Positions 35,892-48,523 of a DNA stretch of 64,000 bases are shown here, piece by piece. The DNA is from Paenibacillus chitinolyticus NBRC 15660 (GTDB taxonomy: Bacteria > Bacillota > Bacilli > Paenibacillales > NBRC-103111): positions 186,001 through 250,000 of the forward strand of contig NZ_BBJT01000008.1 in assembly GCF_000739915.1 (NCBI RefSeq), given 5' to 3'. Each line of letters starts with the position of its first letter. Positions within the stretch are counted from its first letter, which is position 1. The notes beneath the pieces were generated by a model. It saw only the letters and a list, made by a program, of their open reading frames with translations. It was not told the origin of the DNA and ran no database searches. Position numbers and translations under genes: made by a program.

Positions 35892-36281
35892 TCATGATCC
35901 AGCATGGCCTATCGCTGTTACGAAGAGGAAGAGAAATACAGCCATGGTTGTATTTATAATTTCGAAAAGCATGAGCGGCTTAGACATCTTAGTAGGTGAT
36001 TTTGGAAACATCCCCGCTAAGTCAATGGTGTATACGATGAAATATAAAACGGCGATCATTTGCGTGATGAGAATGGCATTAGAATGGGAAATCAATAAGA
36101 GATAGCACGCGATAAACGAAACGACCCCCAGCGAGATCAGAAACAGATTAAAGCCCCAAAACACAACTCCTGTTAATTTTGAAAAATCTCTATTTTCAAT
36201 CGGTCCTCCCGGAACCAGTATCGTGAGTAATGTTACATTTAAAAATACCAGCAAACTTGCAATAATCATCATGTCCTGCAT
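35892..36281 (-). CDS. Small membrane protein, four predicted helices
   Basis: The 129-residue protein has four hydrophobic segments (about 5-25, 40-62, 68-90, 103-125). No family is recognised. Its stop lies 6 bp from the tmRNA-end copy J3. It follows the AraC-type regulator gene on the same strand after 70 bp and may be its target. Confidence 0.6.
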   Translation of the reverse strand: MQDMMIIASLLVFLNVTLLTILVPGGPIENRDFSKLTGVVFWGFNLFLISLGVVSFIACYLLLISHSNAILITQMIAVLYFIVYTIDLAGMFPKSPTKMSKPLMLFEIINTTMAVFLFLFVTAIGHAGS

Positions 36282-36351
36282 CGTTAACCCTTCCTCTCCT
36301 CTAGTAGTGTCTCAAGCTTAGCAGGAAGGAGAAAAATGGTATTGTAAAAAA

Positions 36352-37167
36352 TCAGCACCTATGTTCAGATGCTTGTTGTTGGCCATGCCATAAGTAACCA
36401 AGGGTTAATTCATCCGGCAGCTCTTCCAACTCCTTAATCGTTTTACCTGCAAATTTCTTGGATGTTTTGATCAGGTGGGACTGATCATAGTAATGATACT
36501 GCATATCCCTCCTCAGCCCTTCATCCTCAACATGCTTTCTGAATTTCACAATATTTCCATAGGTCTTTGGTGTCAGCCCGATATATTTTTTGAAAAAACG
36601 CTCCAATGAACTGACCGAAACACCAAAAAAATTAGCCATACTCACAATATTTAGGCTCTCATACTCTCGCTCCACATAGGTCAGCATTTCCTCTATGCGT
36701 CCAGTATCCTTTTCATTCAACGCTAATTTATGCATCAAAAATTGATTGATTGCCTTCGTACACTGCTCCACATCTTTAGAAATCATCATCATTAAGTACA
36801 ATTCATCCAGATCGGGGTCCACATCGATGGCCTCTACAATTCGCTCTGTCAACTCGAGGCCGGGCTCATGAAACAATTTTATAAACCCTAACGGAGTTAA
36901 TGAAATCCCGATTTGATACAAATGTTGTCCATATTGAACATGTTTAGCCTCTTTCATTTGACCAATCACTGCCACATCAGGGATCACCATTTCCTCCTTT
37001 TCTCCTACCAACCTGTAAGCGGACCCATAATTGAAAATAATATTGATATGCCCCAGCGGCATAATAATATCTCCTCTATTTCCATCGGCAAGAAAGTTAA
37101 AATCTACGATCCAGATGTAGTCCACAAGTTTATGTAAGACATTGTCAGGTTCAAAAGTTCGAATCAT
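36352..37167 (-). CDS. AraC-family transcriptional regulator
   Basis: The 271-residue protein has an N-terminal ligand domain of the DUF6597 type (IRTFEPDNVLHKLVDYIWIV, MPLGHINIIFNYG) and a C-terminal AraC double helix-turn-helix (LNIVSMANFFGVSVSSLERF, FKKYIGLTPKTYGNIVKFRK). The start ATG at 37167 has AAGGAGAT upstream; an earlier ATG at 37188 lacks one. It sits between junctions J3 and J4 and was probably brought in with the small membrane protein gene. Confidence 0.88.
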   Translation of the reverse strand: MIRTFEPDNVLHKLVDYIWIVDFNFLADGNRGDIIMPLGHINIIFNYGSAYRLVGEKEEMVIPDVAVIGQMKEAKHVQYGQHLYQIGISLTPLGFIKLFHEPGLELTERIVEAIDVDPDLDELYLMMMISKDVEQCTKAINQFLMHKLALNEKDTGRIEEMLTYVEREYESLNIVSMANFFGVSVSSLERFFKKYIGLTPKTYGNIVKFRKHVEDEGLRRDMQYHYYDQSHLIKTSKKFAGKTIKELEELPDELTLGYLWHGQQQASEHRC

Positions 37168-37298
37168 CGTAAGCATCTCCTTAAACATCAGGTTTCACAC
37201 GCATCAGAGTGATTAGCGATTGAAGGCGTTCTTCCAATAACTCCTTCCATTCCGTCTAATATGTCATACCCTCTTTATAACATGAATATGAAAAGCAA

Positions 37299-37324
37299 AA
37301 AAGCGACCTCACTAGGTCGCTTTT
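37299..37324. terminator. Hairpin beside junction J4
   Basis: AAAAGCGACC pairs with GGTCGCTTTT around loop TCACTA. It is followed directly by the J4 tmRNA-end fragment. Confidence 0.85.
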
Positions 37325-37328
37325 CTGA

Positions 37329-37528
37329 TGGTGGCGAGGGGAGTATCGCAATTCCCATCTAACCTGCTCACGCAGCACCCTCCGTCGACAACCCCAGCGG
37401 TTGATTGCAATCCCGTGCTCCTCCGCTTCCCTCCGTCCGCGCGGACTGAACCCGCAGGCTTCTCCTCCAGCCTCCACGGAACAACAAAAAAGCCCCAGCC
37501 TCTCGGCTGGGACCTTTCTGTTGTTGTA
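37329..37528 (-). repeat. Dispersed repeat next to ssrA (junction J4), full copy
   Basis: The 200-bp unit starts with TGGTGGCGAGGGGAGT, close to the tmRNA 3' end, and continues AACCTGCTCACGCAGC, AACCCCAGCGGTTGATTGC, AATCCCGTGCTCCTCCGC and the palindrome GTCCGCGCGGAC. It ends with the ssrA terminator directly before the true tmRNA end at 37529. Copies: 19238-19425 (long), 23198-23331 (right part), 7149-7219 (inner part). Confidence 0.75.
37480..37526 (-). terminator. ssrA terminator
   Basis: On the minus strand CAACAACAGAAAGGTCCCAGCC pairs with GGCTGGGGCTTTTTTGTTGTT (extended stem), with T6 at the end. Confidence 0.88.
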
Positions 37529-37891
37529 TGGAGGCGAGGGGAGTCGAACCCCTGTCCGAAGATAACGACACATAAGCTTCTACGGGTGTAGTCACGGGTT
37601 TGATGTCACCCAAGCAAGCGCCCCGTAACCGGCTCTCACTAAGGTCAGCCTGATTGTCTTCTTCAGCACACCCCAGGCGGAGATGTGACAGCGTATCCCA
37701 CTAAAGGTTAGCCCCTACATCCGGCACATGGGCGATACAGGAGAGGAGCACGCTCACAGGTTATTAAGCTGCGAAAGCGTAGTTTTGTTGTTGTTTGCCG
37801 TTTAATAGGCTTTAGCGTTGATGAAGCGGACGCGTCCCCACTACCCGCTACCCATGCTCGAACTACCCCCGTCGAATCCAAAAACGCCCCC
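37529..37891 (-). ncRNA. ssrA: tmRNA (transfer-messenger RNA)
   Basis: The minus strand starts GGGGGCGTTTTTGGATTCGA and ends with the T-arm GGACAGGGGTTCGACTCCCC followed by TCGCCTCCA. The ends pair as a 7-bp acceptor stem with the G3-U70 pair that makes it accept alanine. CCA is not encoded. The message part runs from a GGC resume codon at 37797-37799 to TAA TAA at 37761 and encodes GKQQQNYAFAA, so stalled proteins get the tag A-GKQQQNYAFAA for proteolysis, partly by ClpP (encoded at 52405). smpB is encoded just upstream. The -10 box TATAAT is at 37958-37963. Confidence 0.97.
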
Positions 37892-38053
37892 GTAATAGAA
37901 AAGGAACTCGGATGCAACGGCTCATCGAGCCGGATGCTGTGTTCTTCTTACTCATTTATTATACCACATTTCCCGCCAAAAGCAGGTGCTGATCCATGGA
38001 AGTCCAGGATCGGTTTCCCACCCGCTCCCGCAAGGAGCAGCTAATAAACCACA

Positions 38054-38533
38054 TTACCTGGCGACCTTCTGCTTCTCACGCAGAGCCCGCTGAATATCAC
38101 GCTGAGCATCGCGTTTAGCCGCTGTATCGCGCTTGTCGTACTGCTTCTTACCTTTACCGAGTCCGATCAGCAGTTTCGCATAGCCGTTGCGGATATAAAT
38201 CTTAAGCGGGACCAGCGTGTAGCCTTCCTGCTTGGAAGCGCCGATCAGCTTGTTGATTTCCGCTTTCTTCAAGAGCAGCTTTCTCGCTCTCGTCGGATCG
38301 GTCGGATTGTTCCGATTTCCCTGTTCAAAAGGACTGATGTGCATATTATGCACGAACGCTTCGGCATTGCGGATGGTTGCGAACGAATCCGAAAGATTCG
38401 CCCGGCCGTTCCGCAGGGATTTGATTTCCGTACCCGTCAGCACAAGCCCGCACTCGTAAGTGTCTTCAATAAAATAGTCATGCGAAGCTTTCTTATTCTG
38501 TGCCAGCACCTTGCCGTCCGCTTTCTTGGTCAC
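38054..38533 (-). CDS. smpB: SsrA-binding protein SmpB
   Basis: The 159-residue protein has the SmpB core: [53 protein letters not shown], and the C-terminal tail [19 protein letters not shown], which enters the ribosome decoding centre. It carries tmRNA to stalled ribosomes. A GTG at 38533 with GGAGG seven bases upstream gives the normal length. The ATG six bases earlier touches the ribosome site, and the longer frame to 38653 is not coding. ssrA lies 162 bp downstream on the same strand. Confidence 0.96.
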   Translation of the reverse strand: MTKKADGKVLAQNKKASHDYFIEDTYECGLVLTGTEIKSLRNGRANLSDSFATIRNAEAFVHNMHISPFEQGNRNNPTDPTRARKLLLKKAEINKLIGASKQEGYTLVPLKIYIRNGYAKLLIGLGKGKKQYDKRDTAAKRDAQRDIQRALREKQKVAR

Positions 38534-38924
38534 GGTCATCCCTCCAGTCGTCCATGCTATTAATACCCCATCCGTGCCTTTTTGAAAAGGCGGAGTGTTC
38601 TTTATTGTAGCAATTTCCCTGCCAAAAATCAAGAAACGCCCGAACCATGGCATGTCCGTTAAAAAGACGCGCGCACGGTCGGGCCGTTTATTTAATTCTC
38701 ATGTATTTATTTGCCGCTGTAAAAATTCAACAGGCTTAACTTTTAGGCATGTAAGCTCTGTTTATGCAAAGGATAAACGCCTCACTGTCTCCGTACGACC
38801 CACCATCGGAATGTATGCCAGACAGCAGCCGTCAGCGCGCGGGATTCCCACGGATCATCACGAACCATAAGCCTATCGCAAATCAGCGGGCTTCAAACCG
38901 CTTACCCCCTGCCGCCCGCGCCCG
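38534..38924. other. smpB-rnr intergenic region
   Basis: About 390 bp without a gene. I see no clear terminator after rnr, so smpB may be partly read from the rnr transcript. No repeat or RNA motif is recognised. Confidence 0.4.
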
Positions 38925-41849
38925 CTACCGGCGCGGACGTCCACGCCGGCCGCCCGGCTCGAACGGGTCGCGGCCGTCCGGCGTGTGCCGGTCGCCGCGG
39001 ACCGTCTTCGTCAGCGCGTTCACGGACGACGCCCAGTTGCCGGAGTACGTCGACTCCTTCCGCGCGCCTCCGCTCTCGCGGCCCGCTCCCTCGCCCGCAT
39101 CGCGTCCCCTCCGGCCGCGGCCGCCTTGGCCGCCGCCTTCGCCGGACTCACCGCGCAGCGAGACACCGCGGGCCGGAGCGGCGCCTTTGCGGCGCTTGCC
39201 GCCACCGTCGGTGCCTGCAGCCGGTGTTACGGCCGCTTCTCCTTCGGCTCCGCCGCCCTTGCGCTTCCGGCGACGCCCGCCGCCATTCTCGCCGGACTCT
39301 GTCACAAGTCCGTTCTCACGGCCTGTATCGGGCTTTGCAGCCGGATTGCCTCCCTTGCGGCGCTTACGTCCTCTGCCGGCTCCCGGAGCCTCCTGGGACA
39401 AGCTGCCGCCCTCAGACGGCGTACCGCCCGGTGCCGCTGCCGGCGTGATTCCGAGCGGCGCTTCACCCGATGCGCCTTTCTTCTTCCGTCTGCGGCGCTT
39501 CGTTCCGCCGCCTTCGGATGCTCCTGCCGCATCGGCAGCACCTGCTGCTCCACCCGGCGAACCAGGTTTCACGATGACATCCCGCACACGGCCGCGGTCT
39601 TTACCGCGTCCGTCTTTGACAGGACGCCCGCCTGCAACGCGCTTCTTCTGGCCCCCGCGGCCGCCGGACTTGCTGCGGTCGAGCATGCTGAACTTATTGG
39701 AACGAGGCTTCATATCCACCATTTCGAAGTCAATCGTTTTCTCGTCCATATTGACCCGGCCTACACGAACTTTAACTTCGTCGCCGATCCGGTAAATTTT
39801 CGACGTGCGTTCCCCGATAAGGGCATGCTGCATCTCGTGATAGTGATAGTAATCGTCCGTCATATCGCTCAGGCGGATCAGGCCCTCGACCGTATTCTCC
39901 AGCTCCACGAATATCCCAAAGCTCGTCACGCTCGAAATAATGCCCTCGAATTCCTCGCCGACTTTATCCAGCATGAACTCCGCTTTTTTCAGCGCATCGG
40001 TTTCTCGCTCCGCATCAACGGCCACACGCTCACGCTGGGAAGACTGCTCGGCGATATCGTCCATCCGGCCGCGCAAATATTCGCTGCGCTTATCGGTCAG
40101 TGCCCCGCCGTTCTCAAGCACTTCCCGGATCACACGGTGAATGATCAAATCCGGATAACGCCGGATCGGAGACGTAAAGTGGGAGTAGAACTCCGCCGCC
40201 AGACCGAAATGCCCGATGCTGTTGGAATCGTAACGGGCCTGCTTCATGGAACGGAGCATCACCGTACTGATGACGGTCTCCTCCTTCGTCCCTTTGATCT
40301 CTTCAAGAAGAGACTGGAGCGCGCGCGGGTGCACGGTGTTGCCGCGTCCGCGTACCACGTAACCGAAATTCGTAATGAACTCCATGAAATGAGCCAGCTT
40401 CTCCGCATCCGGATCTTCGTGAATCCGGTACAGGAACGGCACCTTCAACCAATGGAAGTGCTCGGCAACCGTTTCGTTGGCCGCGAGCATAAACTCTTCG
40501 ATAATCATTTCCGCGATGGAACGCTCGCGCTTGACGATATCGACCGGGGTTCCGTCCTTGTCGACAATGATTTTCGATTCCTGGAAATCGAAATCAATCG
40601 CGCCGCGCTGAATACGGCGGTTGCGCAGCTTCATGGCGAGCTCTTCCATCAGCTTGAAATCGTCCACAAGGTAACCGTAACGCTCCAGAAGGTCCGCATC
40701 GGGTTCTTCCTCGGTGAGCAGCTTGCGGACGTTGTTGTAGGTCATTCTTTCACTTGTTTTGATCACGCTCGTAAAAACGTCGTGCCTCACCACGTTAAGC
40801 TCGGCATCGAACTCCATCTCGCAGGACATAGTCAGGCGGTCGACCTGCGGGTTGAGCGAGCAGATCCCGTTGGACAACCGGTGCGGCAGCATCGGTATGA
40901 CCCGGTCCACCAGATACACCGAACAGCCGCGGTTGTAGGCTTCGCGATCCAGTGCGGAATTTTCCGTCACATAGTAACTTACGTCCGCAATGTGAACGCC
41001 CAGCAGATAATTGCCGTTCGGCAGCCGTTCCACGTTTACGGCATCATCAAGATCCTTCGCATCCTCGCCGTCGATGGTCACGATGCGTTTGCCGCGCAGA
41101 TCCCGGCGCTTCTGGCTGACGATTTCTTCTTCCGTGATGGAGTCCGGGACACTTTCCGCCTCCCCGATCACTTCTTCGCTGAACGCTTCCGGAAGCTGGA
41201 ACTTGCGGATGATGGACAAAATGTCCACACCGGGGTCGTCCTTGTGGCCGAGAATTTCGATCACTTCGCCTTGGGCAGCCGCACGGCCCTCGGGATATTG
41301 GACAATGTTAACGACGACCTTTTGTCCGTCTGCCGCACCGAGGAAAGCGTTTTTCGGAATAAAAATATCCCGCTGCACGCGCTTGTCGTCCGGAACGACG
41401 AATCCGTAGCTTTCGTGATTCTGGAACGTTCCCACGATTCTCGTATTGGCGCGTGTGACGACGCGGTCCACTTCCCCCTCGAGCTTGCCTCCGGCGGCGC
41501 CTTTGCTCGTAACGCGGACGAGAATAATGTCATTATTCATCGCCGTATTCATGTCATTGGCATGAATGTACACGTCGGGGTGATCCCTGTCGTCCGGAAT
41601 CAAGAATCCGAATCCTTTGGGGTGAGCCTGCAGCCGGCCACGGATGAGATTCATCCGCTCCGGCACTCCGTAACGGTCGTTGCGCGTGCGCAGTACGTGT
41701 CCAGATTGCTCCAAGTCGTTAAGCAGCTTGACGAAATCTTTGAATTCCGAAGCGCTCTCAATGCCGAAATGCTTTTCAAGCTCCTGGTACGTCATCGGCT
41801 TGTACGCATTCTCGTGCATAAAATTTAATATATCCTGCTCTGTCACCAT
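38925..41849 (-). CDS. rnr: Ribonuclease R with long Gly/Arg/Lys-rich tail
   Basis: The 974-residue exoribonuclease starts with a winged helix ([20 protein letters not shown]), then cold-shock domains ([16 protein letters not shown]), the RNB catalytic domain ([20 protein letters not shown] with the Asp cluster; [16 protein letters not shown]) and an S1 domain ([17 protein letters not shown]). After about residue 720 comes a tail of about 250 residues, rich in G, R, K, A and E, with [26 protein letters not shown] and KRRKG clusters, ending GGRRGRPRR. Related enzymes are about 780 residues. The start ATG has AAGGTG upstream. It degrades structured RNA and helps tmRNA clear non-stop messages. 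Confidence 0.95.
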   Translation of the reverse strand: MVTEQDILNFMHENAYKPMTYQELEKHFGIESASEFKDFVKLLNDLEQSGHVLRTRNDRYGVPERMNLIRGRLQAHPKGFGFLIPDDRDHPDVYIHANDMNTAMNNDIILVRVTSKGAAGGKLEGEVDRVVTRANTRIVGTFQNHESYGFVVPDDKRVQRDIFIPKNAFLGAADGQKVVVNIVQYPEGRAAAQGEVIEILGHKDDPGVDILSIIRKFQLPEAFSEEVIGEAESVPDSITEEEIVSQKRRDLRGKRIVTIDGEDAKDLDDAVNVERLPNGNYLLGVHIADVSYYVTENSALDREAYNRGCSVYLVDRVIPMLPHRLSNGICSLNPQVDRLTMSCEMEFDAELNVVRHDVFTSVIKTSERMTYNNVRKLLTEEEPDADLLERYGYLVDDFKLMEELAMKLRNRRIQRGAIDFDFQESKIIVDKDGTPVDIVKRERSIAEMIIEEFMLAANETVAEHFHWLKVPFLYRIHEDPDAEKLAHFMEFITNFGYVVRGRGNTVHPRALQSLLEEIKGTKEETVISTVMLRSMKQARYDSNSIGHFGLAAEFYSHFTSPIRRYPDLIIHRVIREVLENGGALTDKRSEYLRGRMDDIAEQSSQRERVAVDAERETDALKKAEFMLDKVGEEFEGIISSVTSFGIFVELENTVEGLIRLSDMTDDYYHYHEMQHALIGERTSKIYRIGDEVKVRVGRVNMDEKTIDFEMVDMKPRSNKFSMLDRSKSGGRGGQKKRVAGGRPVKDGRGKDRGRVRDVIVKPGSPGGAAGAADAAGASEGGGTKRRRRKKKGASGEAPLGITPAAAPGGTPSEGGSLSQEAPGAGRGRKRRKGGNPAAKPDTGRENGLVTESGENGGGRRRKRKGGGAEGEAAVTPAAGTDGGGKRRKGAAPARGVSLRGESGEGGGQGGRGRRGRDAGEGAGRESGGARKESTYSGNWASSVNALTKTVRGDRHTPDGRDPFEPGGRRGRPRR

Positions 41850-42297
41850 AGTTGTCACCTTCTTATTAGGTTGAGCTTCTCCGTATTCATACCCGATAAC
41901 CATTTCTTTGAACAGGCTTAGCCGCTGCTGCAAATCGCATCCTCTACCCGTTGTCGGGCCATCAAGGGGATCTCCAGGTCCTGTTCTTCCGCTTTTCCCC
42001 CTGCCTCCGGGGCATCTCGGTCTGGCGGTGTATGATTGTGTGCGAGTGTCCCTATCGGCCTGTACGGCCAAGGGTAACGGGTGTGCCTTCGTTGGGTCTT
42101 CTTGCAGCTTTCCGGTCGTTGATTCGTTTAAGCTTCTGCTTTATCATTCCTCACGGTTCCCGGCGAGACCCACAATTAACCGGTTGACAAGCAGGTGCAA
42201 GTTACTAACCAGTATATCCTGAAAAGACAAAAACATAAACCAATCAATTGCATCAGCCGCCGAGCCCCTCGTTATTCGCAAACGGCAAAACGCCATG
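41850..42297. other. rnr upstream region
   Basis: It should hold the rnr promoter. The frame continues open upstream of rnr but without family similarity or ribosome site. No RNA element is recognised. Confidence 0.4.
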
Positions 42298-42331
42298 AAA
42301 AAACAGCAGGAGTAGCATCCCCCTGCTGTTT
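42298..42331 (-). terminator. Terminator after secG
   Basis: AAACAGCAGG and CCTGCTGTTT form the stem; on the minus strand a T6 run follows. Confidence 0.85.
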
Positions 42332-42360
42332 GCAATTTATGTGCACCGTCTGTTCAGTTG

Positions 42361-42597
42361 TTAATACTTCACTACGTAGGCCACGATGACCGTCAATACA
42401 ATAAAAATAGCCGCCAAAACCACGGTAATCCGGGCCAGAACCAGGTCCATGCCTCTAGCTTTCGTTTTGCCGAACAGATGCTCGGCACCGCCGCTGATCG
42501 CACCGGAAAGTCCCGCACTTTTACCCTTTTGTAGTAATACCGTTACAATTAAGCCCAGCGAGGCGATAACCAACAAAACTTTTAACAGGATAACCAA
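42361..42597 (-). CDS. secG: Preprotein translocase subunit SecG
   Basis: The 78-residue protein has two membrane helices (about 2-20 and 54-76), joined by the SecG signature [20 protein letters not shown], then [10 protein letters not shown]. It helps SecYEG protein export. The start is TTG at 42597 with GAGGTG upstream. It lies between eno and rnr, the usual place in Bacillota. Confidence 0.95.
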   Translation of the reverse strand: MVILLKVLLVIASLGLIVTVLLQKGKSAGLSGAISGGAEHLFGKTKARGMDLVLARITVVLAAIFIVLTVIVAYVVKY

Positions 42598-42711
42598 TTC
42601 GACACCTCATTAGCATGTTCTTATTTTTAGAATGTGCATAAAAAGTCTATCATAAAAGGCCTTTTTCTGCAAGATTCTGGTTGAACAACCTCACTTATTT
42701 TCCCCCGATTT

Positions 42712-42762
42712 ATAAAAGAAAACCCGCCGACGGAACAGAGCTTCCATCCAGCGGGTCGTTTA
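42712..42762 (-). terminator. Terminator of the M50-like peptidase gene
   Basis: ACCCGC (42722-42727) and GCGGGT (42751-42756) form the stem. On the minus strand TTTTCTTTT follows. Confidence 0.65.
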
Positions 42763-42781
42763 TTGCGATTTAACGACAGGA

Positions 42782-43507
42782 TTACCGTTCCCCCGGTCCC
42801 ATCGGGTAGGCTCTTTCGGACCTCCGGGCTTTCTTTCGTCTGTTTGCATCTCCACCCAGAAAATACTGAATGGCCGCTTTGGCGCACCAGAGAGAGAAAA
42901 CCAGGAAAACAACGCCCCAGATCAGAGCCGGTATAGGCGTGATGGATGCCAGGTTCGTTGCGTCTCCCGCTTTGTTCGGATTACCAGCCGCCAGGAGAGC
43001 TAGCGTCAGCGGCCCGTAGACCGACTCCTCCAGACACAGGAAGGCGACGAGCAAATAATAGGCGTTGCGGATAAACCCGCTCGTAAAAGCGAGCACAATG
43101 ATGTTCAGCGCGATGAAGCCGATCAGCCACCCGACGCCGAATTCATTGCGTACGAACAGCACCAGAGACAGCACGGCGACCACCGTCGTTACCTGGAGTC
43201 CCAGTCTTTGCTTCCCCCGGGCATTCGCCCAGAAAAGAAAAACCGCAAACAAGGACGCCGTCACATAGCCTGCGATCGAAATCGGCAGGAGTTTCCACGA
43301 GCCGCTGACCGACGAGTAAGTAACCCCGCTGTGATCGGCATTGAGCACGATAGCCATGACTTTGCCCGACAGGATCATCGTCACGGCTGCGTGCCCGAAC
43401 TCATGAACCATGGTGTCCAGGTTGCGGAAATAGGCCGAGAAAGGGATGAACTGAGTTAATAAGGCCGACCCGATTAACAACAAAATCGTTTTTACCCAAG
43501 CACTCAT
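42782..43507 (-). CDS. M50-family membrane metallopeptidase
   Basis: The 241-residue membrane protein carries HEFGH near 35-39 (MVHEFGHAAVTMI), the zinc motif of M50-type site-2 proteases (M50B-like, PF13398 type), and about five further hydrophobic segments. A basic tail (RRKKARRSERAYPMGP) ends it. The ATG at 43507 lies nine bases after GGAGGG; the ATG at 43513 is too close to it. It sits between eno and secG with its own terminator. The substrate is unknown. Confidence 0.8.
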   Translation of the reverse strand: MSAWVKTILLLIGSALLTQFIPFSAYFRNLDTMVHEFGHAAVTMILSGKVMAIVLNADHSGVTYSSVSGSWKLLPISIAGYVTASLFAVFLFWANARGKQRLGLQVTTVVAVLSLVLFVRNEFGVGWLIGFIALNIIVLAFTSGFIRNAYYLLVAFLCLEESVYGPLTLALLAAGNPNKAGDATNLASITPIPALIWGVVFLVFSLWCAKAAIQYFLGGDANRRKKARRSERAYPMGPGER

Positions 43508-43565
43508 ATTCATGACCCTCCCCGACGTTTAAAAAGCTAAATCATTAACTTTGTGAAAGGTTTTC

Positions 43566-44990
<1,425 letters not shown>

Positions 44991-45018
44991 TGTCTTAATC
45001 AAAAAGCGGAAGGGTTAC

Positions 45019-46560
45019 TTATTTCTTCTCTTCAATGATCGAAAGTCCTGTCATTTCCGGCGGCTGCGCCAGCTTCAGCAAATGCAGCAGCGTCGGGGCG
45101 ATGTCGGCCAGAACGCCGCCTTCGCGCAGAGTGACGTCGTTCGATGTAACGATAAACGGCACCGGATTCGTCGTGTGAGCCGTGAACGGACGTTCGGCAT
45201 CGTCCAGGACGAGGTCCGCGTTGCCGTGGTCGGCTGTAATGCAGACAACTCCGCCCTTCGCGAGAATGGCTTCGACGACTTGGCCCAGGCACTCGTCCGT
45301 GGCTTCAACGGCTTTGATAGTCGGCTCCAGCATGCCGGAGTGGCCTACCATATCCGGGTTGGCGAAGTTCAGAATGATGACGTCCTGCTTGTCCTCATTG
45401 ACTTCCTTCACCGCTGCGGCCGCAACCTCGTAAGCGCTCATTTCCGGCTTCAGGTCGTATGTGGCGACTTTCGGCGACGGAATGAGGATTCGCGTTTCGC
45501 CCGGCAGTTCCACGTCACGGCCACCGCTGAAGAAGAAGGTAACGTGCGGGTACTTCTCGGTCTCGGCGATACGAAGCTGTCTCATATTATTCTGGGCCAG
45601 AACCTCGCCAAGCGTGTTATCGAGATCTTTCGGTTTATACGCGACGTATCCTTCGACCGTTTCACTAAACAGCGTCAGACAGACGTAATACAGATCTTTC
45701 GGGAAAAGCTCGCCGCGGTCAAAACCGCGGAAATCTTTATTCGTAAATACCTGCGACAGTTGAATCGCACGGTCCGGACGGAAGTTGAAGAAAATAACCG
45801 CATCGCCGGATTCAACGAGTCCCACCGGCTTGTCGTTCTCATCCGTGATCACAGTCGGCATCACGAATTCGTCGAATACGGACTTCTCGTACGATTCGGT
45901 GATCGCTTTGACCGGGTCCGTGTAGTGCGGGCCGTCCCCGTACACCATGGCACGGTAAGACTTCTCGGTCCGCTCCCAGCGCTTGTCCCGGTCCATCGCA
46001 TAGTAGCGGCCTTGAACCGTCGCCACTTTGCCGACGCCGATTTCGGCGATCTTGGCCTGAAGCTGCTCCATGTAGTTCTTCGCCGAATCGGGCGCTACAT
46101 CGCGTCCGTCCAGGAAAGCATGGATGTAAACTTCCTGCAGATCTTCTTTCTTCGCCAGCTCAAGCAGCGCGAACAAATGCGCAATGTGGCTGTGTACGCC
46201 TCCATCGGAAAGCAGCCCGTACAGATGCAGCTTTTTGTTGTTCTGCTTCGCATGACGAACGGCGCCGATCAGCGTGTTGTTATCGAAAAATTCGCCGTCC
46301 CTGATCGACTTGGAAATACGAGTCAGGTCCTGGTAAACAACCCGTCCGGCACCGATGTTCAGGTGCCCCACTTCAGAATTACCCATTTGGCCTTCCGGCA
46401 AACCTACGGCTTCGCCGCAGGCAGTCAGCGTCGTATGAGGGAACTGGTTCCAATAGCGGTCGTAGTTAGGTTTCTTGGCTTGAGCCACGGCATTGCCGTG
46501 AACCTCGCCCCGAAGTCCGAAGCCGTCCAGAATAATCAGCGCTACCGGTTTAGTCGCCAT
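45019..46560 (-). CDS. gpmI: 2,3-bisphosphoglycerate-independent phosphoglycerate mutase
   Basis: The 513-residue enzyme opens [19 protein letters not shown], holds [14 protein letters not shown] with the catalytic Ser, [12 protein letters not shown], and the metal-binding end [14 protein letters not shown] with GHSGMLE before it. It interconverts 3- and 2-phosphoglycerate using Mn2+. The ATG at 46560 (one base after the tpiA stop) with GAGGGGG upstream fits the family start. The longer frame to 46662 overlaps tpiA. Confidence 0.97.
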   Translation of the reverse strand: MATKPVALIILDGFGLRGEVHGNAVAQAKKPNYDRYWNQFPHTTLTACGEAVGLPEGQMGNSEVGHLNIGAGRVVYQDLTRISKSIRDGEFFDNNTLIGAVRHAKQNNKKLHLYGLLSDGGVHSHIAHLFALLELAKKEDLQEVYIHAFLDGRDVAPDSAKNYMEQLQAKIAEIGVGKVATVQGRYYAMDRDKRWERTEKSYRAMVYGDGPHYTDPVKAITESYEKSVFDEFVMPTVITDENDKPVGLVESGDAVIFFNFRPDRAIQLSQVFTNKDFRGFDRGELFPKDLYYVCLTLFSETVEGYVAYKPKDLDNTLGEVLAQNNMRQLRIAETEKYPHVTFFFSGGRDVELPGETRILIPSPKVATYDLKPEMSAYEVAAAAVKEVNEDKQDVIILNFANPDMVGHSGMLEPTIKAVEATDECLGQVVEAILAKGGVVCITADHGNADLVLDDAERPFTAHTTNPVPFIVTSNDVTLREGGVLADIAPTLLHLLKLAQPPEMTGLSIIEEKK

Positions 46561-46561
46561 C

Positions 46562-47341
<780 letters not shown>

Positions 47342-48523
47342 TTACTTGTCGTTAAGAGCGACTACGCCAGGCAGAACTTTGCCTTCCATGAACTCCAGGG
47401 AAGCTCCGCCGCCAGTGGAGATGTGATCCATCTTGTCGGCGAGGTGGAACTTCTCGGCTGCAGCCGCGGAATCGCCGCCCCCGATGACGGTGTAAGCGGA
47501 TGTGTCGGCGCAAGCCTGGGCTACCGCACGCGTACCGTGGGAGAACGGCTCGATTTCGAACACGCCCATAGGTCCGTTCCAGACGACCAGCTTGGAGTTC
47601 TTGATAACGTCGGCGTAAAGTTCACGCGTTTTCGGACCGATGTCGATGCCTTCCCAATCAGCAGGAATGGAATCGATTCCGACGATGTTGGTGTTGGCAT
47701 TCGCACTGAAGTCATCGGAGATGACGATATCTACAGGCAGAAGGAAGTTCTTGCCCAGTTTTTTCGCCTTTTCGATGAAGCCGAGCGCCAAATCAAGCTT
47801 CTCGTTGTCTACAAGAGATTGTCCGATTTCGTGGCCTTGCGCTTTAAAGAAGGTATAGGAAAGGCCGCCGCCGATCAGGATGTTGTCGGCGATTTCAAGC
47901 ATCTTATTGATTACGTCGATTTTGTCTTTCACTTTCGAACCGCCGACAATCGCGGTGAAAGGGCGCTCCGGATTATTAAGGGCTTTGCCCAGAACGTCCA
48001 GCTCTTTCTCCATCAAGAGACCGGAAACAGCCGGAAGCTGATGAGCGATACCTTCCGTGGAAGCATGTGCACGGTGAGCGGCGCCGAAAGCATCGTTCAC
48101 GTACAGGTCGGCCAGTGCCGCGAATTGTTTCGCCAGCTCCGGATCGTTCTTTTCTTCGCCCGGGTAGAAACGGACGTTCTCAAGAAGAAGCACGTCGCCG
48201 TCTTTCAGCTCGTTTACTTTCGCTTGAACCGCTTCGCCGACAGCTTCGTCCGCTTTCGCTACCGGCTTGCCGAGAAGCTCGGACAGGCGGGCAGCAACCG
48301 GAGTCAGACGAAGGTCTTCGTTGACTTGGCCTTTCGGGCGGCCCAGATGGCTCGCAAGGATAACTTTAGCGCCTTTTTCGATCAGAAACTTGATCGTCGG
48401 CAGCGTTTCACGAATACGTGTATCGTCCGTAATTTGGCCGTTTTCGAGCGGCACGTTGAAATCGACGCGTACAAACACGCGTTTACCGTTAACTTCTACA
48501 TCGCGAACACTTTTCTTGTTCAT
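47342..48523 (-). CDS. pgk: Phosphoglycerate kinase
   Basis: The 393-residue enzyme has [29 protein letters not shown], the hinge [20 protein letters not shown], and the nucleotide loop [14 protein letters not shown]. It makes ATP from 1,3-bisphosphoglycerate. The ATG at 48523 has AGGAGG upstream. Between gap and pgk lie about 400 bp with repeated hairpins rather than the short gap of many operons. Confidence 0.98.
   Translation of the reverse strand: MNKKSVRDVEVNGKRVFVRVDFNVPLENGQITDDTRIRETLPTIKFLIEKGAKVILASHLGRPKGQVNEDLRLTPVAARLSELLGKPVAKADEAVGEAVQAKVNELKDGDVLLLENVRFYPGEEKNDPELAKQFAALADLYVNDAFGAAHRAHASTEGIAHQLPAVSGLLMEKELDVLGKALNNPERPFTAIVGGSKVKDKIDVINKMLEIADNILIGGGLSYTFFKAQGHEIGQSLVDNEKLDLALGFIEKAKKLGKNFLLPVDIVISDDFSANANTNIVGIDSIPADWEGIDIGPKTRELYADVIKNSKLVVWNGPMGVFEIEPFSHGTRAVAQACADTSAYTVIGGGDSAAAAEKFHLADKMDHISTGGGASLEFMEGKVLPGVVALNDK

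Noticed and set aside
38985-41828. 947-residue plus-strand open frame opposite rnr
   Set aside because: It is the antisense of a certain RNase R gene in GC-rich DNA, with no family-like sequence or ribosome site.
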